Shown one piece after another: positions 34,432-42,254 of a DNA stretch of 64,000 nucleotides (within the stretch, counting starts at the first letter, position 1; each line of letters opens with the position of its first letter). Position numbers and translations under genes: made by a program. The notes beneath the pieces are model-generated. The model was given only the letters and a program-made list of their open reading frames with translations. It was not told where the DNA came from and searched no databases. Source of the stretch: Bacillota bacterium (GTDB taxonomy: Bacteria > Bacillota > Sulfobacillia > JAJZYS01 > JAJYTV01); NCBI GenBank assembly GCA_021793645.1, contig JAJYSJ010000002.1, positions 66,003-130,002 on the forward strand, written 5' to 3'.

Positions 34432-34884
34432 ATGGCCCACCGGCTGTTCACGGTGTCCGAGGCGAACGCTCTCGTTCCGTTCCTCGAAGGCCACCTCCGC
34501 CGACTCCAGGAGCTCCAGCGCCAGGCCCAGGCTCACTTTGAGGAGATGGAGCAGATCAAGGCGGTCGGCTACAAGCCGGACGGCAAGCTGATCCTCCAGC
34601 GCGACTTCCAGGACACGCGCGAATCATTTGACCGCTCCGTGGCTGAGGCCAACGCCCGGATCGCCGACATCAACCGTACAGGCTGCCAGTTGAAGAGTGT
34701 CGAACTCGGGCTCGTAGACTTCCCAAGCAAGATCGACGAGCAGGAAGTCCTACTCTGCTGGAAGCTTGGGGAAGACGCACTACGCCACTACCACACGCCG
34801 CTCGAGGGATTCGACGGCCGCCAGCTCCTTCCGGAGCGGTCGCTGCCGCAGGAATCCGGGGACCCGAACCAGAGCGCGGGATAG
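34432..34884 (+). CDS. DUF2203 family protein
   Basis: A 150-residue cytosolic protein whose start FTVSEANALVPFLEGHLRRLQEL and central GCQLKSVELGLVDFP match the DUF2203 family as I know it, followed by VLLCWKLGED and a Tyr/His-rich turn. It is mostly helical with a coiled-coil N-terminal half. The ATG at 34432 is nine bases after GGGAGG. It is monocistronic: a palindrome-overlapped promoter precedes it and a good terminator follows. The function of this family is not known. Confidence 0.85.
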   Translation: MAHRLFTVSEANALVPFLEGHLRRLQELQRQAQAHFEEMEQIKAVGYKPDGKLILQRDFQDTRESFDRSVAEANARIADINRTGCQLKSVELGLVDFPSKIDEQEVLLCWKLGEDALRHYHTPLEGFDGRQLLPERSLPQESGDPNQSAG

Positions 34885-34899
34885 ACAATAGCACGACAA

Positions 34900-34933
34900 G
34901 CGGGCGCCGGGAAACCGGCGCCCGCGGTTTTTC
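34900..34933 (+). terminator. Intrinsic terminator after the DUF2203 gene
   Basis: An 11-base GC-rich stem (34900-34910 and 34915-34925) with a GAAA tetraloop is followed by GGTTTTTC. It lies 15 bases after the stop codon at 34884. Confidence 0.88.
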
Positions 34934-35169
34934 GCTGTTGAGCCTTACCCTCCGTTTCACGGCGCTGCGGCCCTCAGTGCGGCATGCCTTCCGGTGCACT
35001 GGTCTCTGCGCCGCTGCGGATCAGCGTAGCGATCCCGCCCGCAAGACCGGCTGCGGGGACGCGCGCGTGATTCGCGTGCGCGTCCCCGTCTGCGTGCGGA
35101 GGATCATCTGGCGCGGCTGCTGCCCTAGGGGCCGTCGCAAGCCTCGGCCCCGAATCCTTTCCGGTGCGC
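34934..35169. other. Spacer with a long hairpin, no supported gene
   Basis: This convergent spacer holds a GC-rich inverted repeat, GGGGACGCGC and GCGCGTCCCC, around 35055-35090, which may terminate the minus-strand HD-hydrolase operon. A minus-strand open frame down to 34974 exists without a ribosome site and was not called. Confidence 0.45.
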
Positions 35170-35721
35170 CTATAGTTCGAGGCGATCCTTCGCCGCCTGC
35201 AACGCAGCAATCACGTTGGCGATATGGTCATCGAGCGGAATCCCGAGCTCATCCGCTCCCTGCGTAATGTCCTCGCGCATTACGCCGCGCGCGAACGCCT
35301 TGTCCTTCAGCTTCTTCTTCACGGAGCGCACCTCTAGGCCGTCAAGGCGTTCGGGGCGGACGAGGGCCACAGCGACCACGAACCCCGAGAGCTCGTCCAC
35401 TGCAAAAAGAGCCTTCGCCATGTCCGTCGTGCGGGCGACGCCGGTGTGGTTTCCGTGCCCCAGGATCGCGGTGACGATCTCCTCGTCGTACCCCTGCTGG
35501 CGCAGGATTTCGGCTCCCTTGTACGGGTGGTCCTCGAGGCTCTGATAGCGCTCATAGTCCATGTCGTGCAAGAGTCCCGCCGTCCCGAACCACTCTGGAT
35601 CCCCGCCTAGAATTCCGGCGTAATGGCGCATGCTGGCCTCGACGGCGAGGGCATGCTTCAGCAGTTGTGGGGACTTCGTCCATTCCGTGAGCAGCGTCCA
35701 CGACTCGTCACGCGTCTTCAT
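35170..35721 (-). CDS. HD-domain phosphohydrolase-like protein
   Basis: A 183-residue single HD-domain protein. The ligands are visible as H in LLKHALAVE, the HD pair in AGLLHDMDYE, and later HPYKGAEIL, GHGNHTG and a final Asp in AVDELSG. The ATG at 35721 has GGGGGAGG eight bases upstream and overlaps the preceding thioesterase gene by 14 bases. Such proteins hydrolyse nucleotides or phosphate esters; the substrate is unknown. It ends an operon of two nitrilase-family genes and a thioesterase. Confidence 0.88.
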   Translation of the reverse strand: MKTRDESWTLLTEWTKSPQLLKHALAVEASMRHYAGILGGDPEWFGTAGLLHDMDYERYQSLEDHPYKGAEILRQQGYDEEIVTAILGHGNHTGVARTTDMAKALFAVDELSGFVVAVALVRPERLDGLEVRSVKKKLKDKAFARGVMREDITQGADELGIPLDDHIANVIAALQAAKDRLEL

Positions 35722-36178
35722 TGCTTGCCTCCCCCGCTTCCATGGCCTGCCTGGCTTCCCTAGAACGGAACGTTGCTTGCACCGGCAAAAAAAGCCCTTC
35801 CGCCTCGGCAGCCAGCCGCCCTTCTGAGAGAATTCTCGCCTTGGCCTTCGCAAAGCGTCGCGTCCGGCGCTCGCAAGTCGCCTCCACGACGAACGGAGTC
35901 TCTGTGTACAGGGGACCGCGATAGCGCACCGTGAGCTCACCCGTCGCGACGCCCGGCATGCCTTGGGCCGCAACGGCGTAGTACATGGCCTCATCCAGGA
36001 TCGCGCTGACGATGCCGCCGTGGGTAGTTCCGGCGTATCCCTGCAGGTGCGAAGGAACCTCTCCCTCGGCGCGCGCGCCCTTTGCGCTGTACTCGAAGTG
36101 CAGGTGCAAACCGGATTTGTTGTCCGGCCCGCAGACGAGGCAAGCCCCGTCATCGCGCCAAACATTGTCGGTCGACAC
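35708..36178 (-). CDS. PaaI-type hotdog-fold thioesterase
   Basis: A 156-residue acyl-CoA thioesterase-like protein. It begins with CLVCGPDNKSGLHLHFEY, a Cys-containing start common in one PaaI subgroup, and has the active-site segment YAGTTHGGIVSAILDEAM (HGG and Asp/Glu). Two Cys near the start could bind a metal. The GTG start shares one base with the stop of the upstream nitrilase (TAGTG), implying tight coupling. Its partner acyl group is unknown; co-translation with nitrilases suggests amide or acyl scavenging. Confidence 0.88.
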   Translation of the reverse strand: MSTDNVWRDDGACLVCGPDNKSGLHLHFEYSAKGARAEGEVPSHLQGYAGTTHGGIVSAILDEAMYYAVAAQGMPGVATGELTVRYRGPLYTETPFVVEATCERRTRRFAKAKARILSEGRLAAEAEGLFLPVQATFRSREARQAMEAGEASNEDA

Positions 36179-37236
36179 TAGCTTGCTCCTCCTCGCCAGA
36201 AACCGGAGTAGACGCGCGGGAAGTAATGCTCGTAGAGGGCCGGGTTCAGATCCAACGGGTTTTCCTGACGGTAGCTTTGCAAAGCCGCGATGTCCATGTC
36301 CGCGACGACGATCGTCTCGCCCTCTGGTTCCGACGAGATCGCGAGTATCCCATCCCCGTTCGGCGTCATGGCCAGCGGCGCGTAGATCCCGGCATTGCCC
36401 GTAAGGCGCATGCCGAGCACGTTGCCGACAAGCGCCGCCTGCACGCCGAACACCTGGGACTCCTGCACCCGCGGCCAGATCCCTCTGAGGGCCTTCCAGC
36501 GGTTGTACGGATACTCCGCGTCCGCGATCGGCACCAGCACGATCTCCGCCCCCTGCAAGCGCAGGATGCGGAACGTTTCGAAGTAGGTCGCGTCCATGCA
36601 GACCGGCAGTCCGATCCGCCCGACCGAAGTGTCGTAGACCTCGAGATCCTCACCAGGCGCGAGTCCCCAGTCCACTTCCATCGGCAGGAGGTGGCACTTG
36701 GCCTGGCGCAGGATGTCGCCTTCCGGCGTGAAGACGTAACCGACGTTGAGCATACGGGCATCCGCAGCAGGCAGCATCGCAGAACCTGCGGCGATGTGTA
36801 CCCCGAAGCCGATTGCCAGCGTGCGGAAGGTTGTCTCGTAGATGCGCCGCGTCGCTCGGCCGAGTATGCGGAAGAGATCGGCGACCTGTACGCCGTCCCC
36901 AACTTGCTTAAGGGCCTCCTCCACCGTGAGCGTGCGCAGCAGCGGGCCGATGCCGGGAATAATACCAACGATCAGGCTGGCGGTGTCTTCCGGGAAGGCG
37001 ATCAGCTCGGCCCCTTCCGCAACAGCCCGCCGGACACGCTCGTAGATCAGGTCCACGTACTCGTCGGCCGTCTCACAGAGGTGGAACTCCAGCTGGACCG
37101 CGGCCGCGCGTACAACACCGACCTGCGGCGTCCGCGCCTTGTGGCGGAATCCGCGTCGGCGCAGCCGGCGGTGGATCCTCCCGGGTCGAGAGCGATACTG
37201 AAGCATCATTTGCAGGCCGATCTCGCGGAGGTTCAT
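36178..37236 (-). CDS. Carbon-nitrogen hydrolase (nitrilase superfamily), triad intact
   Basis: A 352-residue nitrilase-fold hydrolase. The catalytic triad is present: E83 in AFPEDT, K180 in AKCHLLPME and C213 in LPVCMDATY. A basic N-terminal stretch (about 10-40, RRLRRRGFRHK) precedes the domain. The ATG at 37236 has AGGAGG seven to eight bases upstream and overlaps the stop of the upstream paralogue by four bases (ATGA). Substrate could be an amide, nitrile or N-carbamoyl compound. The pairing with a triad-less paralogue suggests a hetero-oligomer, which is inference. Confidence 0.9.
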   Translation of the reverse strand: MNLREIGLQMMLQYRSRPGRIHRRLRRRGFRHKARTPQVGVVRAAAVQLEFHLCETADEYVDLIYERVRRAVAEGAELIAFPEDTASLIVGIIPGIGPLLRTLTVEEALKQVGDGVQVADLFRILGRATRRIYETTFRTLAIGFGVHIAAGSAMLPAADARMLNVGYVFTPEGDILRQAKCHLLPMEVDWGLAPGEDLEVYDTSVGRIGLPVCMDATYFETFRILRLQGAEIVLVPIADAEYPYNRWKALRGIWPRVQESQVFGVQAALVGNVLGMRLTGNAGIYAPLAMTPNGDGILAISSEPEGETIVVADMDIAALQSYRQENPLDLNPALYEHYFPRVYSGFWRGGAS

Positions 37237-38099
37237 CGCGGCCTCCTATAGAGCATCGGAAGGTGCTTGCGGTAGAGTCCCGGATTCAGTTGGCGGAAGA
37301 TCGGGTACTCGCGGCGAATGCGTTGCAGCTCTTCCGCTTTTAAGGTAGCCACCAGTGAACCGGTTCCGACGAAGTAGCCGGGCTGGGGCAGGAAACCCGA
37401 TTCCTGCGGCGTGATCTCGCAAGGGCCGAAGATCGCAGCCCTGCCGCCGTATGTGCGCGTTCCCAGGCTGCCCTGCAGGCCCGCCTCAATGCCGAACGTC
37501 TGGTTCTGCTGCACCTCTTGCCACAGCCCCCACAGAGCCTCTTCTGCCCGGTACGGGGCCTGCGGCGCGAGAGGCGCAACCAGAATGTCGGCGCCGGACA
37601 GCGCAAGGATGCGGCTCACCTCGGGATGCCAGGCGTCCCGACCGAGCAGGAGTCCGATCTTTACGCCCTCCTCAACGGCGATCGACGTCAGTTCGTCGCT
37701 AACCGCGAGGGCCGGAGCCATGACGTGCGTCTGCCTCTGTTCTCCGACGAGGTTCCCTTGTCGGTCGAACACTGCGGCATACTCCTGCAGCCGATCGTCC
37801 CCGGACCGAACGTAGACGCTGCCGGGTACCACGGTTGCGCCAAGCGTACGCGCCGCATAGGAGCCAGCGGCGAGATAGGCCTCCTTGATGCCCGCATCGA
37901 TGGCGGATGGGTCGGGCTGTTCTGGATCGAACGCAGGGCATAGCGTCATGGCCATCAGGGCGGGAAAGACGTAGAGGTCAGGTTCGGCGCGCTGTGCAAC
38001 CGGGGCCGCAGCTTCTACGATGCTGCGACCGAAGGAGGCTGCGTCCTCAGCGGCGAACGGGGGGAGGCGGAAGGTGGCAACCGTGAAGTCGCGCTCCAG
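37233..38099 (-). CDS. Nitrilase-fold paralogue lacking the catalytic triad
   Basis: About 288 residues with the nitrilase fold and clear similarity to the downstream gene (segments VKIGLLLGRDAWHPE, ILVAPLAPQAPYR, the C-terminal LNPGLYRKHLPMLY matching LNPALYEHYFPRVY). All three catalytic positions are changed: Glu to A47 in VFPALM, Lys to Q123 in QRQTHVM and Cys to G153 in LLGRDAW. It is therefore probably a structural or regulatory pseudoenzyme. The start is uncertain: CTG at 38099 sits after GGGAGGGG; TTG at 38135 is an alternative. It heads the operon, overlapping the active copy by four bases. Confidence 0.82.
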   Translation of the reverse strand: MERDFTVATFRLPPFAAEDAASFGRSIVEAAAPVAQRAEPDLYVFPALMAMTLCPAFDPEQPDPSAIDAGIKEAYLAAGSYAARTLGATVVPGSVYVRSGDDRLQEYAAVFDRQGNLVGEQRQTHVMAPALAVSDELTSIAVEEGVKIGLLLGRDAWHPEVSRILALSGADILVAPLAPQAPYRAEEALWGLWQEVQQNQTFGIEAGLQGSLGTRTYGGRAAIFGPCEITPQESGFLPQPGYFVGTGSLVATLKAEELQRIRREYPIFRQLNPGLYRKHLPMLYRRPR

Positions 38100-38183
38100 T
38101 AGGACCCCTCCCTGTATCCCGACAGAACATACCAAGTTATGCAGTTCCGACACGGATCGGCAAACTCCTGCCGGAGCCCTGCG

Positions 38184-39533
38184 ATGAATATGCCCGTCTT
38201 GCCGCCGTTCAAGGTGTTCGAAGCGGCATTCGCCCCCTCCACGTGGGCTGCCGGAGAGGACTACCTCCTGCAGGACCGCGTGCAAGAACTGCGGCGTGCA
38301 GGGCGTTCGCTTGCGGGTCGGGTGCTCGGCGTTCGCGGCGACTACTGGGTGCGCTGCGCGCTGGGAGAGCCTCCAGTAAGTGTCTGCAGTTGCGGCCGCC
38401 CGCGCTGCCGCCACGCCGCAGCAATCGTTCAGGCCTACTATTCGCGCCGGGTGCCCGCCCGGGACGCCGACGCGGTCATCGACGCGTTCATGGAACACCC
38501 GCGCCGTGCACCGCTTGCTGCCGCCGCATTGGGCGAAGATCTGCTGAATGCCCTCGCCTTACCCGCCGAGCGTGCAGAGGACCTCGCTTCACTGCCTGAA
38601 GAGCAGGCGATCTTACGCATGCAAGAAGCTCTGCAGGCCGCACCGGACAAAGCCGCACTTCTGTGCGCGCTGCTGCCGCAGGCCGCAGCGCCCGGTCCCA
38701 CACAGGACCTCGTGCGCGCATGGCTCGGGGACCTCGCCTGGCAGCCGCAAGACTGGCTGCGCTTCTATTCTGCGGCACCGCTGTCGCTGCTCGCGTTTCT
38801 CGAAGCCATCGAGCCCCCGGATTGGCCCGCGGAACTGCACCCATCCGTGATCGCGGCCCTTTGGCAAAGCGCCGCTGCTGACGTTCAGCGACTGCCGCGT
38901 CTCGCGGCCGTCGCTGCGCGTCACGCCCCGAAGGAGGCATTCGCCGCCCTGCGCTCCCTCGCCGAAGCACATCCCTCGCTGATCGCGCCGATGCTGGCCG
39001 CAGGGGACGCGGTCGGCAGTCTGGGGCGAGCGCTCGGCGTGGCGCTGCGCATCGTGGCAAGCCTGCCTCCCGGCGAGCAGAAGGCGGCCCTTGCAGACAT
39101 CCTCGCCGCTGCGGGCAGCCATCCGAAGGTGCGTGCGGAGGCGCTGTTGCGCCGCGCCGCGCAGGTGGGCGACGCCCGCGCTCTGCTCGCCGCACGCCGT
39201 GCCGCAGTGCGCGCCGGGAACTGGCCGCGACTGCGCCGCCTGGTGCCTGCCCTGCTGCGCGAGCGCAAGGATGCGCTCGCGCTCGAAACGCGCCTGCTGC
39301 TCGCCGACGGAGACCTGGACGCGGCCGCCCGAGTCGCTGCGCGCTCTCGGACGAGCAGCCTTCCCGAACGCCTTGTTGCGGAAGCGCTGCGCCTGCTTGC
39401 GCCTGCCGAGGCGCGCCTGCACGAACTGCGCGCGGATGCGATCGCAAAGCGCCTTGGCGAAGAGCCTGACGACGGCCCCGAATCACCCGGCTACAGACCG
39501 CAGGAGGATCGAACCCGTCCGCGGAAAGACTGA
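38184..39533 (+). CDS. SWIM zinc-finger protein with helical repeat domain
   Basis: A 449-residue protein. Near residues 66-82 it has SVCSCGRPRCRHAAAIV, a SWIM zinc finger (CxC-x4-CxH), preceded by a beta-rich N-terminal region typical of SWIM proteins. The rest, to about 420, is Ala/Leu-rich helical, probably a HEAT- or TPR-like scaffold, and the tail is polar. The ATG at 38184 (MNM) has CGGAG eight bases upstream. SWIM fingers bind DNA or proteins and are often near SNF2 helicases; none is in the window. It is followed after 21 bases by an unknown gene. Confidence 0.82.
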   Translation: MNMPVLPPFKVFEAAFAPSTWAAGEDYLLQDRVQELRRAGRSLAGRVLGVRGDYWVRCALGEPPVSVCSCGRPRCRHAAAIVQAYYSRRVPARDADAVIDAFMEHPRRAPLAAAALGEDLLNALALPAERAEDLASLPEEQAILRMQEALQAAPDKAALLCALLPQAAAPGPTQDLVRAWLGDLAWQPQDWLRFYSAAPLSLLAFLEAIEPPDWPAELHPSVIAALWQSAAADVQRLPRLAAVAARHAPKEAFAALRSLAEAHPSLIAPMLAAGDAVGSLGRALGVALRIVASLPPGEQKAALADILAAAGSHPKVRAEALLRRAAQVGDARALLAARRAAVRAGNWPRLRRLVPALLRERKDALALETRLLLADGDLDAAARVAARSRTSSLPERLVAEALRLLAPAEARLHELRADAIAKRLGEEPDDGPESPGYRPQEDRTRPRKD

Positions 39534-39554
39534 GGCCATAAAGGAGGCGGTGGC

Positions 39555-40019
39555 GTGGATCCGCGGGTTGTTCGGCTGCGCGTCGCCTTGGACGATGCAG
39601 AGTGGCAGCATCTGCAGCGACTGACGCAGGGTGACCGGCTGCCCTTTGACGAAGCCGACCGCATCGACGCGCTGATCGCCGACGCGGACGACCAGGCGAT
39701 CGAACTCCTAGCGAAATGCGAGAGCATCTTGCAAGAAGCGCCGGAACAGCCTAACGTCGATGCGGAACGCCGCGAAGACATGCTTGTCTACTCGTTCGAC
39801 CCGGACGCCGCGGAACTCGCCCACTTCCTCGGATCGCTGCGCCGCAACGGCTTCAATGCCTCGACCGTGGAAGGTGAGCAGGCGACGGTGCACATCTGGA
39901 TCGGCGCAGCCACGGACCAGGAATTCTTCCACCTGAAAGAGACCGTACGCTCTCTCTACGAGTTCACCCGCGTGTCGCGCGGAAGGAATCCGAAGGGCTG
40001 GCGGTTGCACGCGCCTTGA
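39555..40019 (+). CDS. Hypothetical protein downstream of the SWIM protein
   Basis: A 154-residue acidic, soluble protein that I do not recognise. The GTG at 39555 is about eight bases after AAGGAGG. The first half is Asp/Glu-rich and helical (EADRIDALIADADDQAIELL), the second half has a ferredoxin-like alternation (MLVYSFDPDAAELAHFL, TVHIWIGAATDQEFFHL) and a basic end. It probably forms an operon with the SWIM gene, 21 bases upstream. No motif indicates a catalytic role. Confidence 0.75.
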   Translation: MDPRVVRLRVALDDAEWQHLQRLTQGDRLPFDEADRIDALIADADDQAIELLAKCESILQEAPEQPNVDAERREDMLVYSFDPDAAELAHFLGSLRRNGFNASTVEGEQATVHIWIGAATDQEFFHLKETVRSLYEFTRVSRGRNPKGWRLHAP

Positions 40020-40092
40020 GCACTTTTTTCGCAGGGCGCACAATAGGCATTGGCAATCTAGTCTTTTGAGATTTCCTATTGGGGGGACCGGG

Positions 40093-40971
40093 ATGCGGCG
40101 ACTCCGTCCCGACATCGGGCTAAACCTGCGCATGACATTCTCGCTGATGCTGCTGGCAGCACTCTATCTGCTGTTCGTCGTTGTGCTGCTTCGGGCAGGC
40201 ATCGGCTTCCTCGGTATCGTTGTGATCGCCGGTGGGCTCCTCGTGGTCCAGTACTACTTTTCCGACCAACTGATCCTGATGACGATGGGCGCCAAGATCC
40301 TGCGCCCGGGCGAAGAGCCCGAACTCCAGCAGATGGTGGGGCGCCTCGCCCAACTCGCCGACATCCCGCAGCCGAAGGTGGCACTGGTGCGTACAGACAT
40401 GCCGAATGCGTTCGCAACCGGTCGCGACCCGCGTCACGCCGTGGTGGCCGTCACGACGGGACTCCTGCAGCGGCTCACCGACCCTGAGGTCGAAGCCGTC
40501 CTGGCGCACGAGATCACGCACGTCCACAACCGCGACATGGCACTGATGACGATGGCGAGCTTCTTCGCCACCATCGCGTCGTATATCGTACAGATGGCGT
40601 TCTGGTTCATGCCGCTGGGCGGGGACCGCGACGAGGAACGCAACGTCCTCATCGTCTACCTCGTCTCGTTCATCGTCTGGATTGTCTCGTTCTTCTTGAT
40701 CAGGGCATTCTCGCGCTATCGCGAATACGCCGCAGATCGCGGCTCCGCCATCCTCACCGGCCAGCCCTCCCAGCTCATGTCTGCGCTCGTCAAACTGCAC
40801 AACGCGAGTCGCATTCCACGGCGCGACCTGCGCCACACGGAGACGCTGCAGGCGCTGTTCATCATGCCGGCCGTCAGCAAGGGTTCGGTCTACGAACTGT
40901 TTCAGACGCACCCGACGCTGGAGCACCGACTGGAGCACCTGCGCAAGCTGGAGCAGGAGATCAACCGATGA
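40093..40971 (+). CDS. htpX: HtpX-family membrane zinc metalloprotease
   Basis: A 292-residue M48 peptidase of the cytoplasmic membrane. Two N-terminal helices (about 20-60) are followed by the zinc motif HEITH near 150, two further helices, and the third ligand Glu in YREYAADRGS. HtpX degrades misfolded membrane proteins during envelope stress. The ATG at 40093 is six bases after GGGGGG. It overlaps the next gene, pspAB, by four bases (ATGA), a pairing seen in organisms with an actinobacterial-type Psp system; pspA and pspAA are at 51.8-52.8 kb. Confidence 0.94.
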   Translation: MRRLRPDIGLNLRMTFSLMLLAALYLLFVVVLLRAGIGFLGIVVIAGGLLVVQYYFSDQLILMTMGAKILRPGEEPELQQMVGRLAQLADIPQPKVALVRTDMPNAFATGRDPRHAVVAVTTGLLQRLTDPEVEAVLAHEITHVHNRDMALMTMASFFATIASYIVQMAFWFMPLGGDRDEERNVLIVYLVSFIVWIVSFFLIRAFSRYREYAADRGSAILTGQPSQLMSALVKLHNASRIPRRDLRHTETLQALFIMPAVSKGSVYELFQTHPTLEHRLEHLRKLEQEINR

Positions 40972-41531
40972 GCTTCTTCGATGCCCTGTTCGGCCGCACG
41001 CGCCTCAAGGCGCCGAAGTTTGACGCGTTGTTTCGCCTTTCCGTCGCCCTCCCGGACCTCGAGGCCAAGGCGGTGCCGCTTGAGGGAAAGGGAGGAGTAT
41101 GCTGCAGACCTTCGGAGGAGCAGGCGTTTGGCGATGCGTTTACGCAAGCGCAGGAAGTCGCGCAGCTCTACGCGCAAGAGCATGGCCTGACGCTCGAAGC
41201 CCCCGTGGATTCGGAAGGCTATCGGTGGATCGTGCTGTCGGGCGGTGCGCCGGACGACGTCATCACAGGCCTGCACGCCGCAGCCGACACGCTCGAGGGC
41301 CAGGGATACGGCGGCGCACTGCTCGCGGCCCTGTTTCGGCTGCAGGATCGCGGCGGCGTGACCTATCTCGTCTATAACTATAAACGCGCCAAGTTCTACC
41401 CATTCCGGCCGGCGCCCGGCAAGGACCGCGAAGAGGCCCGAGAAATTCAACTGCAGGCGATGCTCTCCGGCATCCTGCCGATCGAGCCGGATCTCGAGCG
41501 CTGGTATCCGATTTGGGAGAGTCCGCTCTAG
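40968..41531 (+). CDS. pspAB: PspA-associated protein PspAB
   Basis: A 187-residue soluble protein beginning MSFFDALFGRTRLKAPKFD, a start characteristic of the PspAB family, with GGVCCRPSEEQAFGDAF in the first third and a C-terminal AMLSGILPIEPDLERWYPIW. It is translationally coupled to htpX. The family is defined by its link to PspA and HtpX; the biochemical role is not known. A degenerate copy of its last 80 bases lies 566 bases downstream, which marks a local duplication. Confidence 0.85.
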   Translation: MSFFDALFGRTRLKAPKFDALFRLSVALPDLEAKAVPLEGKGGVCCRPSEEQAFGDAFTQAQEVAQLYAQEHGLTLEAPVDSEGYRWIVLSGGAPDDVITGLHAAADTLEGQGYGGALLAALFRLQDRGGVTYLVYNYKRAKFYPFRPAPGKDREEAREIQLQAMLSGILPIEPDLERWYPIWESPL

Positions 41532-41535
41532 GGGC
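41452..41535 (+). repeat. Direct repeat, left copy (3' end of pspAB)
   Basis: These 84 bases encode the end of PspAB and recur with a number of substitutions at 42018-42100. The left copy keeps the stop codon; in the right copy it reads CTCTGG and the frame continues. Confidence 0.75.
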
Positions 41536-42213
41536 TTCTAAACGTCCGCCTCGCAAGTCAACTCGAGATTAGGCACTGGCTGTGCTGTAACGCGGTCGAT
41601 CGCATCTCTCCTTATGTAGGAGACTTGGAGCGGCCGCTTTGCGTTCTCCAGGCCTGTCGCGCATGTTCTTCTGACTCAGGGTATCAATGATTAGCACGAA
41701 TGCCATGGACGAAGTCCTGGATCCGGCCAGGAAGGTCTGGCCAGTGTGACCGCAACGGCGCAATGATCACCGAAGTTGCGACCACCTTTGGTGTCAGTCC
41801 CTCGGGCGACCGGCCGCAGTGCCCCCGATGCCGCTCCACGATCCGTGAGGCAGTTCCACAGGGCATCGCCTCGACGAGGCAGGATCCGATCTCTATCGGT
41901 GCCATGGGACACCTCGACGGCTGCCGAGACCTTCCGGGCGATGCCGCGGAACAGGCGAATCTCCATGCGGACTGCGTCATTCGGCGCAGTGTCCTCGAGG
42001 CGATGTGCGGATGCTAGTGCAGGCGATGCTCTCCGGCATCGTGCCGATCGAGTCGGATCTGGAGTGCTGGTACCCGATCTGGCAGATCCCTCTGGGGGCT
42101 CCTCTCCTTATGGTGGGGCGCCAGCGCAAGCAGGGTGGGGATGCCGACCTGTGGGCAGGCTAGATGGTGCGTGGCACATTTAGGTGCTTCTCAGGAGCCC
42201 TGCCCACAGCCGA
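41532..42213. other. About 700-base region without a supported gene
   Basis: Between pspAB and the glycosyltransferase gene no frame has a good ribosome site or recognisable product on either strand; the longest frames (about 100 codons at 41.69-42.02 kb on both strands) look random. A short inverted repeat CTGGCC/GGCCAG-like element is near 41735. Flanked by the pspAB direct repeats, it may be the remains of an insertion or a partial tandem duplication. Confidence 0.5.
42018..42100 (+). repeat. Direct repeat, right copy (decayed pspAB 3' end)
   Basis: This copy translates as AMLSGIVPIESDLECWYPIWQIPL in part, close to the PspAB C terminus, but has no start and no stop at the original place. 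It is a gene fragment, not a functional gene. Confidence 0.75.
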
Positions 42214-42222
42214 TGCTATACT
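42214..42222 (+). promoter_or_regulatory. Extended -10 promoter of the glycosylation cluster
   Basis: TGCTATACT is an extended -10 with one mismatch in the hexamer; no convincing -35 is 17 bases upstream. It lies 32 bases before the TTG start of the first glycosyltransferase gene. Confidence 0.5.
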
Positions 42223-42254
42223 TGCCGTGGATTTGCCGGATGAGGAGGGCGCCC

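Noticed and set aside
34974-35169. Small minus-strand gene after the HD hydrolase
   Set aside because: The frame has no ribosome site and spans a GC-rich hairpin that is better explained as a terminator.
41532-42213. Insertion sequence
   Set aside because: No transposase-like frame, terminal inverted repeats or target duplication was seen; the flanking direct repeats are explained by the pspAB 3' end.
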